Source: Paramecium tetraurelia
Taxonomy: Eukaryota; Ciliophora; Oligohymenophorea; Peniculida; Parameciidae
Assembly (NCBI RefSeq): GCF_000165425.1
Contig: NW_001799122.1
Location: 490,327-554,326 of the forward strand
Direction: 5' to 3'
Length of the DNA: 64,000 bases
The position numbers were made by a program, and so were the translations under genes. Positions 10,375-22,799 of the stretch are shown here, one piece after another. Below the pieces are notes generated by a model that was not told the origin of the DNA, made no database searches, and saw only the letters and a program-made list of their open reading frames with translations. The number at the start of each line of letters is the position of its first letter. Position 1 is the stretch's first letter.

Positions 10375-11404
10375 ATGGACATATAATATGACTGGTCGAA
10401 TCACCAATTCCAATAGGTGGAGAAGAAGATTATAACTGAATAGGATGTCGAGAAATTCAAGAAGACAAAAATACTGGGCGAATTATTGGCATTCTTATAA
10501 TCACTAATACAATCAATCTAAAATAAGAAGATTTCGTAAACAAAAGATAATGAGAAGTTCATTCACATTTGTATTTTATTATCCTACATTTAGAATAATT
10601 GTTTGTGTAGTTAGAGTAGTTACTTTAGAAAGTGCCACCAATCCAATAATCAATGAGATACGGTAATAAAGCCTTTAGAGATTGGTTGGATTAAATTAAC
10701 CCCATAGTTGATGATTATCTCAAGAAGTAACTACCATAGAATTTGCAAAATGCTGCCGTTGAACTTCGATCTTATTTATTGGATTCATTTGGAAATAAAC
10801 AAAGAATAGACTATGGAACAGGACATGAATTCTAATTCTTCCTCTTCCTGTTTTCTTTATTTAGATTGGGCATTTACACTGAGAAGGATTACGAAGGAAT
10901 AGTGAGATTAGCATTTTATAAGTATTCAAACATCAATTACAACTTTAGGTATATCGATTTTGCAAGAAAAGTTCAGATGACTTACATGCTTGAGCCAGCA
11001 GGTTCTCACGGTGTTTGGGGATTGGATGATTATTAATTTTTACCTTTCGTTTTTGGAGCTGCAGAATTGGTAAGAAAATGAAAGTATTCTTAGATATAAA
11101 ATGATGATGGTTTACTTCCTGACAGTATTATCAAAGAGAATGTAATAAAGAATTATAAAGCAGAATACATGTTTTTTTAATGTATAGACATTCATTAATA
11201 ATGTATAACATCCTTTTTATATACCTATTTTAGGTGAAAAAAGGACCATTCCATGAGCATAGTCCAATTTTGCATAGTCTTACTAATTTGACTGGATGGG
11301 AGAAGGTGTGCTCAGGATTAATAAAAATGTTCTAAGGAGAAGTATTATTTAAGCATCCAGTGATAAAACACACATATTTTGGAACGATTGTTGAGTTTAA
11401 ATGA
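10375..11404 (+). CDS. PTPA: PTPA, PP2A phosphatase activator (peptidyl-prolyl isomerase type)
   Basis: Four exons with introns at 10571-10593, 11070-11093 and 11203-11233. Diagnostic PTPA blocks are present in order: [66 protein letters not shown] and [12 protein letters not shown], ending in a YFGTIVEFK tail. PTPA activates protein phosphatase 2A by remodelling its catalytic site; it is a soluble cytosolic/nuclear protein of about 320 residues, as here (316). As sequenced, a T7 run at 11172-11178 shifts the frame; with T6 the reading becomes the expected YMFFNVQTFINNVKKGPF and the total is 317 codons. Start is the first ATG after an AT-rich leader. Confidence 0.88.
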
Positions 11405-11720
11405 AAAATAATTTGTGTAAATCAAATAATAAATAAACTATTTTTATTACTTCTGCTATGATTCATTTAATATTTTTTAGTAACATTCCTTATAATAACA
11501 ATCAATTCAATTTCTATCAATTTTGTAGAATTGTTGCATCTTGATTTACTTAAAAATTACTTCAAAATGATATAATAGTATTTTGATGGATTTAAATAAT
11601 AAACTCAAAAATTAAAATGAATTGTGAATAATAGCAATAATCTGAAAAAGAATGATAAACATGTTTGATTAAAAAATGAAAAATATGAGGTTTTCTGACT
11701 TTAACTTAAATTATAAAAAT
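11405..11720. other. Convergent intergenic spacer, nothing recognised
   Basis: About 315 bp of A+T-rich DNA between the 3' ends of the PTPA and PP2C genes. No conserved frame, repeat or RNA was seen. Confidence 0.6.
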
Positions 11721-13251
11721 TCAGGTCTAATTTTTCAATTAAACAACAATGCAAGTTATATCATCTCTGGCTAAGCTATGTTTTTTCCAGGCATTTATAG
11801 CTTCAGCCATTAGTTTGTCAGCAGCCAAATCTATGTTATCTTTTTCAATATATGGAGCTACAACATTCATCACCTTAATTATATTTAGATAATACTTCTT
11901 CATTCGTAAGGTATTCCCAAACACCATCGGAGGCTACTATTATAAATTGATCTTAAGGAGTGATAGTATATTCAAGTATTTCAGGAACACTAATAACGCC
12001 AGCTTATGCTCCTAATTTATCACCCATACTTCTTGTCATGGCTAATCCAGGAGCATCTATGTATTGTAGCCAAACTCTTTCTGGTCCTAGTTAATTACCA
12101 TAAAAATCTAGGAGATATTATTGTATTTTAACCTCTTTAACTATCAATTCTACCTCCTGCTTCAATAATTCTTTACTTCTCTTATTCATCAGATGGTTTA
12201 TGATCTCTAGTCAATTAGATTGCTTTCCAGCCATCTTAATTTCTACATATTATGGCTCTACTGTCACCAACATTGGCTGTCCACAATTGCTCTTTTCTTA
12301 TTAGGACTGAGACTGCTGTTGATCCAGATAAGGTCGTGTCGAATTCACTTTCAATTATCTCTTTATTGGTTTTCTCAAAAGCTACAGTTAAACATTTTTC
12401 TATATCTCTTCCTTAGGTTTGAAATTATTGTTCCAAGTATTTTGGTAGTTATTGTTTAATTAAGTTTGATACTAAATGTCCATTTGTTCCATGTCCATCA
12501 CACACTGCAATTAGAGAACAATTGTAACTTTCTAAATGATCTTAACAATTTACTGTTCTAAATTATTGGGAAATAGGATGGCAGCATCTTAATTTGTCTT
12601 TAATGTCTTATTAGGAAGACAACCAGCTTTAGTCTTTGAAGCAAATAATCCGCCTTACCATGTTTTTGCCATCAATCTTCTTTTGTTTAAGACCTATCTT
12701 TCAGGACTAAATTATTGTCTCCTTTCAGGTGTTACTGAAGAATAATGAGGCATTGGAGCCTCTTCATCTAATTATTTTGGACTTCTCATTTGAGGACCAT
12801 TGGAACTATGCTTTTATTTTGGAACATCGCTCTTTGCATCTAATTTTGGCAATCTACTTGGAATTCTTAGGCCATTTCCATAATTTGCGATATTTATCAA
12901 CTTCTATTCTAAGCAAAATACATTTATTTTAAGTACAGGGCTCAAAATTAGGAATCTCTTATTTCTTTATTCCTGGTAAAGAGGGCAAAGAAACCTTGCC
13001 ATTTTGCTTTGCCTCTTGTTCTTCATTCTTATATCTTTTTTAGCCCATTTATTTTTGTATTCTGCTTTGATCTATTTGGTCAGATTGAGGATGTCGTGGA
13101 GGTTTTAGGGAACTGTATTCTAAAATTTAAATGCAAACAGAATTTATAATATGGAAAGTAATGTAAATATACGAGTAAAGGTTGTATTACCTATCGATGA
13201 TGTCAGCTTTGGTTTTTGATCAGACTATAATTGTTAGCTCTATGCTAACAT
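11721..13251 (-). CDS. PP2C-family Ser/Thr phosphatase (PPM type)
   Basis: Six exons; introns of 71, 28, 26, 25 and 22 nt leave 453 codons. The first 170 residues are a Q/S/P-rich, probably disordered extension. The PPM catalytic domain follows: AVCDGHGTNG (metal motif DGHG), a SGSTAVSVLI strand, the ANVGDSRAIIC motif, LTRDHKPSDEQEKQRI, GLAMTRSMGD and VASDGVWEYL, ending in RDDITCIVV. The metal-binding aspartates are present, so it should be an active Mg/Mn-dependent phosphatase. The first intron (13120-13190, 71 nt) is unusually long for this genome. The gene starts 38 bp downstream of the RRP12 stop on the same strand. Confidence 0.9.
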
Positions 13252-13289
13252 TTAATTAATTATATTGATTAAATAATATATTACACTTT

Positions 13290-16200
13290 TCATTTGTGTG
13301 CCTTTACTCCTTTAAGGGCACCCGACTTTTTTGAAAATACCTCTTCAAATGCCTTGCTAGCTTGATTCTTGAATCTTTTATTGAGAGCCTAAAATGGGTT
13401 ATATGAATTTAGATTACTTTTGGATTTAATTATATGAAAGCAAATGGTTCCGGCCTTCCTTTTACAGTTACATCACCTCCAGCCCTCTATTTGGATTTGA
13501 ATGTAGACCCGCTTTCTTTTACCACATGAACAACATCCTTAGTCTTTCGATCATTTTTTGTTATTTTCTTTTAAGCACGCTCCTCATCATCACTATTTGC
13601 AGCTTCCCTCCTACGCTTTTAACCCAAAACCTCCTTCTATTCATTTACAATCACCTTTCCATCCTTGTACTCAACCAAAGGTTAAAATGCAGATTGCTTT
13701 TGTTATTCCTTCTCTTAAACCTTCTTTTTTTATTTTATTGCATCCTCAAAATGGAATTATTCTTTCTTAAAATCATACTTTAACAACAGATTGTTTTCTA
13801 CTTCTGCTTCAGTTTCCATACCACCCTACTATTATTTTGGCTTTGTTTCTAATTACTATTCAGATTCCTCATCGCTTTCAAGATCAGAATCCTTTTATTT
13901 TTTTTATTTCTTCTCTTACCATTTCTATTTATTTAATTCTCTCTCCTAATCTCTTTTGTTTTTCTTTTTTTTCTATTATCTCTCTATTTTTATAGCATTC
14001 TTATATAATTTAATGTGCTCTTGTGGAATTAAACTTTCAGCTGAAGGATATGCTTTACTAAGTTTCATTAACAATCTTTTTAACAATATAATGTTCTTGT
14101 CTCTTGATACCTCATCCACATTAAGTAATTAAGTGAAAAGCTATGAATTCAATGTATGTCTATGTTTGATTAGTACTTTCACATATAATATAATGGATTT
14201 AAAAATCTCATTATTTTATTCTTTTAACAATAACAAAATTAACTTAGTCATCTCATCAATGAATTCTCCTTTCAAATTTGGATAGAACTTATCAACTAAC
14301 AGTGAAATTGTGGCCACAGCATCAGCTTTCATTACATTTGATTATGCTGCCAATCCTGCAAATACCATTGATATAAATTAGTCTAATAGATCCAATCCCA
14401 ATAATCTCTATCCAATATTTTCTATTAACTTTTCAGCCAAAATACGAGTCTTAATATTATTATCTCTAATTGCAACTACCATTTCAGGTAAGAATTACTA
14501 TATAAATGTTTAATAGCTATCTAACTTAGAGGTTACAGTTTGTTCCAATTGTAAAATAACTTAGAATCTTTTTTATCGAGAACTAGGTTCGCATTCTGCT
14601 TCCAAGACTAAATTGTAGACTTCAGCTAAGAAAGTATGATGAACCTTTGGTATTATTGCTACTAAGAATTTATAAATCTTCTTCTAAATTAAAGGTATGT
14701 TAATCATCTCCTTAACAAAATTGATACAGTAATCCCAGAGATCTGAAGTCATCTGTTAGGCACTTACGACTTACAATACAATATCCATATTGTTTAAAGC
14801 TCTATCATCCAATTTATCTTTGGACGATAGTAGCTTTTCTATGTTTTTCTTGAAGGCTTCTTATATGTAAGATTTCGGTGCTGCAAAACTCATTACTTTA
14901 ATAGCATTTAATGTGTGAGTGCAATTGTTTTATTCAACTAATTTGGCTAAAGTGGAAATGTATTATTTGGCAAAATTTTATAGTGATGGGAAGGTGACTA
15001 ATTACGAAAACAATTTGGCAATCATCAACAGTAGTTTTTCGAAAAATACATGTTCCTTTTTCAAATAGTTTAATGTTAATTCAATAAATTAACCTAATTT
15101 TGGGTGATTTTAAGACTCATAAGATGCTTTAGCATTCGAAGCTATTTCTAATACATGAAAAAGAATATTTTGAATAATTTTTTATTCATGAGATGGATTT
15201 GCATTAGATGCCAAGGATAGTAAGTTTGTTAATGGAAATAGAAAATCGAGGAATTCTTCCAGCTTTGGATTTGCATATTTACTTAAAATATACAGAATCC
15301 AACAATTAGATTTTTCATCGAAATCTTTATCCAAAGGATTGACACCTTCTGTTTTAAGTGGAAATGTGTGTAATAAATTAGACATGCTTACTCCAACACA
15401 TAATTGACCAAATGTCTTCTCAAAATATACATGTGGCCATCTGCTCTTGTTGTGTACAAACTCTTTCACTATATCTTTGCAATGTTCAAATGTTTTATCA
15501 TCAATAGTAGCAAAGAATTTAGCAAAAACATCAAGAATATTAGCCTGATCAAATCTATTACTAAATAAATAGGTTAAAGTAGCAATGTATTTCTATTGCA
15601 ATGTTCCTGCACTCTCTAATTCTAAATTCATAATGTCTTCAGCCAAATCTTGTTTAAGAGAGAGAGTGGCTTTTCCAATTTTCTCAATTAAAGTCATCAT
15701 CTCTAATCTACAATGTTGCATTAATTTTTAATTATTTTGTAAGAGTAATTCTGCCATATTAGATAAAGTGGATGGTAAATAAGATGCAGCCAAAGACAAA
15801 GAACTCCAACTCAATGTAAGCAAACACTATCTAATACACTAAATATATGCATGTTATGCATTAACTTCTTCTGGTTGTAATTGATTTAATTACTATATCA
15901 ATTTTTCTGCCTAATCTGCTCCAACATTTTGTTGAAGTACTTACTAATTATTTACAAACTAAATATACCTCTAAAGATAGAAAAATAAATGGATAATATT
16001 TACTGTCCATGTTTTAAATCTCTTCAATTATTACATATAATGCATCAACTAGAATAGAGTAAGGAATGAGATTATTAAGAGATGCTAAAAGTGTGAGTGA
16101 ATGCTATGCACATTCATTATTTTCTTGTAAATTTGTTTTGAAATGAGTTCTCAGTCTCTCATTTATTTCAGGAACTTATTAAATATCCAATGCTTTTTAC

Positions 16201-16707
16201 TAATAAAAGGCTTATAATGTTTTGATTGCTTATTTTCTCAGCTTTTTCTTGTCACTTATAGTTTGCTATAATAAAAGATTGAACAATTGATGCATTTTTG
16301 GAGAGTTTAAATCCTTGAATAGAAATAATCATATACCTCTTTAGATGATAGTATTAGAATTTATCCAAAAACACCAACACTTAGATTATCTAATTAGGCT
16401 TTTCCTATTTCTTCCAACAAGGCAGGAATTAACTTTCTTACTACGACAATTGGAACTGAAGGTAATATCTAAATTGCATATAGATTGCCATTACTTTATA
16501 AATTAGCAAAATGATAACATCTTAGCCTTCTTTAGTGGATTTCAATAAATTAATCAATTATGCAATATACGCAGTAGGATTAGTTCTTTATTCAAGGTTA
16601 AGGTTGTTTTCAATGGACTATAATAGTATTAATCCTTTCTCATTTTAGGGTGAATTTTTTTATCGTAGTTTTGAGTAGAGTTAATCCTTGAATGTCTCGA
16701 CTTACAT
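13290..16707 (-). CDS. RRP12: RRP12-like ribosome biogenesis HEAT-repeat protein
   Basis: About 1,100 residues of HEAT-type helices followed by a charged tail. The C-terminal blocks are diagnostic: LIPQEHIKLYKNAIKIER (compare the VPEEHxKLLxNIRK block of RRP12), a Lys/Glu-rich run, then KESGSTFKSKQRAGGDV and GRPEPFAFIQLNP, matching the RRP12 C-terminus. The last intron is 29 nt (about 13393-13421) and the end is KKSGALKGVKAHK. RRP12 is a karyopherin-like export/processing factor for 40S and 60S pre-ribosomes in the nucleus. N-terminus chosen as MQVETFKDQLYSKLRQK, the first ATG of the open frame. Several more small introns exist that I did not map individually. No break was detected. Confidence 0.85.
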
Positions 16708-16782
16708 AAATTAAAAATTAATTTTATAAAAAAACTCATTTACAATTCATTATAAGAATGACTGAGCATTGAATTTTAGAGG

Positions 16783-17263
16783 GTGAATATATTCAATCTC
16801 TAATTTTCATTAAGTTTATATATAGCATTCTATTAATAATATTCCTTTTCTCACTATTTAATTCTATAGTTCTCAATAATTGGACTATTATCCAACTATT
16901 CTTCCCGTTAATTTCCTCGAAAAGTGTGGTTTTCATAAGTTCTAGAACTCAACAAAATAACAATCAAAAGTTCTTGATGCACTTGTATTTTTAGATATGA
17001 TTGAAGTATAAATATAATATAATAAGTATCCTTTATAAGTTAATTATCTTACATATTATAAATGTTCTCATTTACTTGAAAGATTATAATAATAAGATAT
17101 ATATTTTATTGACAAAATTAATACAACCAATTTGAAGGAATAGATCATTTTATTAGTTATAGAGGAACTTATAAATTCAAATATGGTATAATTTCTAGTT
17201 TAAATTTCAGATGAAGTTGAGCATCGATTGAATGTTTTTCCGATCAGAATGGTTGTATTATGA
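16783..17263 (+). CDS. Unknown ORF, start not determined
   Basis: A 160-codon plus-strand frame without TGA, with coding-like composition: LDYYPTILPVNFLEKCGF, VLDALVFLDMIEVQIQYN, HLLERLQQQDIYFID and ISDEVEHRLNVFPI. The only in-frame ATG is at 16997, so either the protein is 88 residues or a short first exon lies upstream. It sits 75 bp from the divergent RRP12 start and 84 bp before the next gene. No domain recognised; mostly helical. Confidence 0.4.
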
Positions 17264-17347
17264 AATTAATTAGTTTTAAGTATTATTATTAATTCCCACC
17301 CCCCACCTGATGTTCATTTCGTGTTTTATTTAAATATCATTAATAAA

Positions 17348-18647
17348 ATGTCAGAGGATATTAAGACTAGAGCAATAAATTATTTGAATTGCACTCTGGG
17401 AGATATGCATGAGGGAGAGCAACTAAATTTTGTTTGTCTAGATAGCACTTGCAAAGAAATTGGTCTCATATGTCCAGTTTGTAGATCATAAAAACATGCA
17501 AAACATAAAGTGATTCCTTTAAAGATATTCCTTGCAGATATTTCGAATAATGTTAATGGAAAATAGAATCAAAATTCGATTGACCAATTATTGACTTAGA
17601 TAGATCAAGTGCGTACCAGATTATTATCAAGTCTTAAGGACACTGTGCAAAAAATGGTTTTGTATATTATTTATACTACTATAAGATAAATAAAATTACT
17701 GGAAGATTAAATCAATTTAAGTCACAAGAACACGAGACAAAGATTATTGGAATAAAATTAAACATAAATGAATTTTCCATAAATATTTTAGTAAATACTC
17801 AATTGCCAATACAAGAATGCGGATCAACTCAAATAGGATGTGAGAAAGATTATAGATAATGTTAGTTAATTGTAGGCTGGAAAGATTGAGATTGACTTCA
17901 AACCTCAGAGATTATTTGATTAATATTAAAAAGCTGTAATCTAGTTCATACTAAATATTTTAGTCTTCAGAGGCAATTGCTCAATTTAATCATTTACTTA
18001 CGTAATTCAAATCATCAACTTCCAAAATTTCTAAGCCTATTGAAAAATTCACTCAACCATTGTAAGCCTAGAATTCATCCAATTTCACATTCAGCACTGT
18101 TCTTAAATCTCCGTCGATTACAATAACAGAACAAAAATTTGCTCATCAAACTGCTGATCAGAATAGTGATAATAGATTCATTTTAATTGAACCTCAAATT
18201 CTGGAGTCTTGTAAAATAGCCATCAAGATTACCAATTTATCTAATTTCATTGGCATAGGTATAGCTTATAAAAATGTACTTTCCTTGAAGAAGTAAAAAA
18301 GTATTATAACATTTAAGTATGAAATTTGATCATTAAAATTTGGGACATGGTTCTTACATGATTTCATCAAATGCACACACCTGGTCTCACTCTAAAAAAG
18401 AAGAGAATATGGCCTAGAAATCATTCACTTTCACTAATGGTGATATTATCATTGTGGATGTCAGTTTGGAAAATAAGGTAAATCTGTTTATCAAATTTAG
18501 ACACTCAAATTTACGTGCAAAAATAAACCAAATGATACTTAAGCAATCCTGTTGACCTTTGATAACCCAGACAATGATGATATTCATTTCTGCATCAACA
18601 TGTGTTCTTTTGGAGAGAGAGTGGAAATCTTAGATGATTGGGAATGA
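17348..18647 (+). CDS. TRIM-like protein: B-box-type zinc finger, coiled coil, SPRY-like C-terminus
   Basis: Five exons (introns 24, 28, 25, 23 nt) give 399 residues. N-terminal Cys/His pairs (CTLGDMHEGEQ, VCLDSTCKEIGLICPVC, KHAKHKVIPL) resemble a B-box with an imperfect cross-brace. A Gln-rich coiled coil covers about residues 70-190. The C-terminal half resembles a B30.2/SPRY fold of the type common in ciliates: FIGIGIAYKNV, then NLGHGSYMISSNAHTWSHS and FTFTNGDIIIVDV, ending GERVEILDDWE. Such TRIM-like proteins are scaffold or ubiquitin-related factors, but no RING is present here, so ligase activity is not implied. The start follows a compact leader. Confidence 0.7.
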
Positions 18648-18690
18648 TTGTAATCCAAACAAAAATTTATATATTAAATATTAATTCAAT

Positions 18691-19453
18691 ATGTAGTAAT
18701 AAAAAGAATATATTCCAATAGTTTTGATTGATGACAAGATTAAATAGTAGAGAATCGAAACAGAATTCACAGAAGAGAAGTATAGACATATTTTAATATT
18801 TTCCTATTTAGACTACCATTAATTGAATCTGTAATTAAAACAAGCAAAACGAGTACTCATCTGCTAAATTCCAGAACCTCATCCACTAAATATATTATCC
18901 CAACTGGGATCAAGCCTATTGTTTTTCCCAACATTCTCTAAAAAACAAAAGAAGATATGATTAAATTGAGGAAATATCAATTAGCTTAATTGCACTTTGA
19001 GGGTGATTAACACCAAAATGCTGCTATTTTGAAAACAGAAAACAGACCAAAGAAAACTGAAAGGGATAAGTCGAGCCAAAAAATGTATACTTAAGTTACA
19101 AAAAATTCATACAACAGACCAATAATAACTGAACTCACCACTCTCGCCAGAGACAATTATAGTGCTTCACCAAGGTCGGACTCCTTCAAATTTAGAAGTT
19201 TAAGTCCAGAAATTGAAAGCTAATTATGGTAGGTGAACAACAAAGTAAATCGAATTAACAAGGCATATGAAATATAAAAAGAAATACATCATCTAGAACG
19301 ATTTAAGACTCAGTGGAAAACTGATGTAATACAATAAAACTTATCCTAAAAAATTGTGCAAGTAGGGTTAAATACAAAAAAGGGTCTAAGACCAATATTC
19401 ATCTTAATTTTTTTACCGCATCAGAATATTCATTTGAGAAGTTCCCAAACTGA
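18691..19453 (+). CDS. Unknown Ser/Lys-rich protein
   Basis: Three exons (introns of 32 and 29 nt) encode 233 residues, exactly 234 codons after splicing. It begins with an acidic helix (IDDKIKQQRIETEF), has a S/T-rich low-complexity middle (KTSTHLLNSRTSSTKY), then basic, phosphorylation-prone SPRSDSFKFRSLSPEIES and ends TASEYSFEKFPN. No domain recognised. It sits 43 bp after the TRIM-like gene and 18 bp before the next gene, all on the plus strand. Confidence 0.6.
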
Positions 19454-19471
19454 AGTCAAATCAATGTAATT

Positions 19472-20853
19472 ATGATTCATATATATTTAGAACAAATGAA
19501 GTTGAATTAAGTGTGTTTCCTTATTTTGTCCCAGTCTATGAGAAAATAATAAATGAGAAGGAAATTCATGAAAATTATAAGGAATGGTTCTCATATTTTC
19601 TTGACATCTTACACTACAGAAGTTACATTCCCTCAGCCAAGACATTTACTTTGGACAGTATTGAAATTTCAGCATTAACTTAAATCCCACAGTATGAAAA
19701 GTTTTTATACATCCAATTATAAGTAATGATTTAATTTAAATTAGGGGTAATTCGACTTTTGGAGTATCATGAAATCAAAATTGAATCTTTCCGGAGAATT
19801 TTAAGTCGACAAATATCCGAAATTAGCAACCAAACTATTAGATCTTAGAAGTAAAGAAGAGGTCAGCAGATTTTTTTGTAAAAGGGAGAATTTATTGCCA
19901 TTTTATTTTCGATAAGTTTAGATGGGAAGTCAAACCTTAATACCCTCGCAATATTATATTGAAATTGAAAATAATATTAGGGAACCTGATGATGAGATGT
20001 TTGAATAATCAATTATTTAAATGAACGAAAAAGAATAAGATACCTATCTAAAATTATTGTAGCAATATATCCATTCAAATAAATCGAAATATTCCAAAAA
20101 ATTGAAGAATCTAGAAGAGAATATGAGATTGCGGTTAAAGAAGATCAAAGCAATGAGGAGATAATCTATTTAAGTCAGACTGAAAACAGTACTTTTATAT
20201 AATTAATTTTAAAGAAACATTTTCTTAAACCTGAAGAAGAAGAGCATTTTGAAAGGAAACTATTATATGAAGATGAAAAATCAATAGAAGAAATCTAAGA
20301 GGATGCTTATGATCATATCTTACCTTAAAATACACATATTTTCAAGAAGAAATCGAAACAGATTACATCAGTCGAGGATCCTTTTCAATCTTTTAGTGCG
20401 AAGGATAACCAAAAGTTTAAGGAAATCTTGCAATTGATAAATGTTGAGAAAATAGTGTTAGAGAAGAACTTATCAAGATAAGATGTTTATCATTACCTGT
20501 CACTTTTTAAGGCTTTGATGGATTCAGATACTCCTTAAAAAATTAAGGATGTAAAATATCCCACTCTGTTTATTTCATTGGATTAATTGCGCAGGGGTGT
20601 CCCATTCATCGCATTATATAAGAATAAGGTGAACACCAAGAAACTGGCCGAAGTGTACAGTAGAAAGTACAATTATTGCGAATTCATGGAATTTTTGGAT
20701 ATATTCACTACGGATTACAAGGTGACAGAGTAGGAGTTGTAAGAGGTGGAATAGGAAATAATATATTCTTAATAGAAGCCAAATCAAGGAACATCTTCTG
20801 TTTTGTAGAAATAGGCATCTGTAATTTTGGGAACAGAGAATCAAAAAAAGTGA
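19472..20853 (+). CDS. Unknown helical/coiled-coil protein
   Basis: Four exons (introns of 20, 22 and 26 nt) give 437 residues. Visible parts: an aromatic helical N-terminal domain (NYKEWFSYFLDILHYRSYIP), a basic coiled coil around 210-260 (NLEENMRLRLKKIKAMRRQS), an acidic Glu-rich stretch (KPEEEEHFERKLLYEDE) and a final helical domain (DVYHYLSLFKALMD to a Gln/Glu-rich end). The 20-nt first intron is at the lower size limit for Paramecium; without it the start would be unresolved. No family recognised. Confidence 0.6.
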
Positions 20854-20922
20854 AATATATTTTGATATAACTGTTCATTAATTTTTAATAACACCAATAA
20901 AATAAATAAAGATTTATTAATA

Positions 20923-22586
20923 TCATTAAGTGAATTTATTTTATTAAGCTGGCGTTTGCTTTCGTTGGTTGTTGATTGAATATTTATTGATTTCATGAAT
21001 CTAACAAATTTCTTCCTAAATAACTTCGAAATCTTAATGATCTTCTTCGATTGCAATTTTGCATGGGTTTTATACTTGTAAGGAATTTGATTGAGTTCTT
21101 TAAGGTGTTACATCTAAGGGTGGAATATGAAAAATACTTGATGATCCTGATAAAGAAAGATTTGAAATAGATTGGTTTAGCAATTAATTCATTATGGGAC
21201 TTCTAGCAAAGATGTCAGGGTAATGCTGAAATTGTGGAATCATATTGGGGGGCATATATAATTAAGGAGGGTTCATTTAGTAGACAGGAGCGAAACACTT
21301 TATAAACCAAGGATGGCAAAGTGCTTACTTGGCAGTGTACCTGGTTTGCGGATTTGGAGATAACATAATCATTAACAGCTGTAAGGCTAGAGTTAATCTA
21401 AAATTTACCTTCAGGACTAATCTTTTATTATAAATTATTGATTGTGTAATCTATTTCACAATTATAATTTTTGATAACAAGTTCATTTTTTGATTTAGTT
21501 TGAAATGGAGATTGTCCACTCAACCTTATATTTGTAAATCTTCACTTACATTATAAACATTAGAATTCCTGCACTGAACACATCGACTTTGTAATCATAA
21601 TTTTTCTCTTATAATATCTCAGGTGCTACATATCCTGGAGTTCCGCATCGTTTAAATAAATATTTGCCCTCTGGATTGTAATAGTCAGCCAATCCAAAAT
21701 CTGCTATATACACATCAGATGCATTGAGTGGTGAACGAAGGATTAAATTTTCTGGCTTATTTTTTATATTATAATATTATACTTTTATGTCTCTATGTAT
21801 AATGCCTTGAGAATGCAAATAATCTAAAGAGTTAAGTAGGTTATGCATTAACAACGCTACTTGAATTTCGTTGAACCCCTAGGGTTAATTTCGAAGATAC
21901 TGAAATAATTCCCCTCCTTCCAAATAATCTGTTACCAACCATATATGATGTTCAGTTTCATAAACTTCATATAATCTAATGATCCCTTAGAATTATATTT
22001 TTCGCATAATGCTGATCTCTAATTTTAAAGCATCCTAATATATTTGAAACTATAAATATTACCCTTTCAAGAGTGAGATTTTTGAAGCTTTTCTTCTCGA
22101 AGGACTTGACAGCATATGCAAAATTATCCCTACCGATTGCCTTGTAGACCTAAGAATTGAAAACAGATAGATTACTTTGGCAAAATTTCCTTAACCTTAT
22201 ATTTTCAATAGTTTATAATCTTCGTTAAAAGATCTTTAAATAGCATATTTCTTGATCAGCTGAAACCATAATTAGTATTCTTATTCATTAGTAGTAAATT
22301 CGATTTATTTTTTATTTCTGCTTAATCTAAAAGTAAATGGCTAGTTAGTTTATTCTAGAATAATATTGTTGAGATCAATGTGTCTTTTGTAGGCAGTGTC
22401 CACCTCTACCAAATATTCATTAGAGATGAAAAACTTCCCTTTTTTAATTGATTAAGAATTTGTTTTTTTGATTGTCAATATGCTAGATATTTGATATAAT
22501 TTAAAGTCAGGCTTAGTTTTTTACCATAACGATTTGTTGGGCTCATCAAACAATGAAACAAAGTTTTTGTTACTCTCTTTATTCAT
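20923..22586 (-). CDS. CAMK-like Ser/Thr protein kinase with N-terminal PH-like region
   Basis: Six exons (introns 26, 28, 27, 25, 22 nt) yield 511 residues, exactly in frame. Residues about 1-125 have a beta-rich, PH-like pattern ending in an amphipathic helix (NEQEYQLWFQLIKKYAIQ). The kinase domain follows: glycine loop GQGNFAKV, VAIK-type lysine AYAVKSFEKK, catalytic HRDIKPEN, ADFGLAD (DFG), CGTPGYVAPEIL (APE) and a hydrophobic C-lobe with PQTRYTAKQALCHPWF. All catalytic residues are intact. The C-terminal tail is S/P/Q-rich and acidic with a final basic Gln-rich end. A PH plus CAMK-type kinase arrangement is common in Paramecium. The stop-to-stop spacing with the convergent plus-strand gene is about 70 bp. 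Confidence 0.88.
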
Positions 22587-22799
22587 TAAAAAAATAATAA
22601 TGAAAGGATTTATTAATAAAAATAAAATGATATTAAGTTATATGATATCACTGATATAATATGACATCACCATCCTCTCGATCTTTTCATCAACTTTCGA
22701 TCTAATTTTTATTTATAATCATAAAAATATGAAATATCAATAAAATTATTTTCAACATACATTTTTGAGTTATCTATGATAAACAATTTTAAATTTATG

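Noticed and set aside
13526-13783. Plus-strand ORFs of about 70-85 residues inside RRP12
   Set aside because: They are the antisense of the Lys/Glu-rich RRP12 tail, whose reverse complement is Leu/Phe/Ser-rich.
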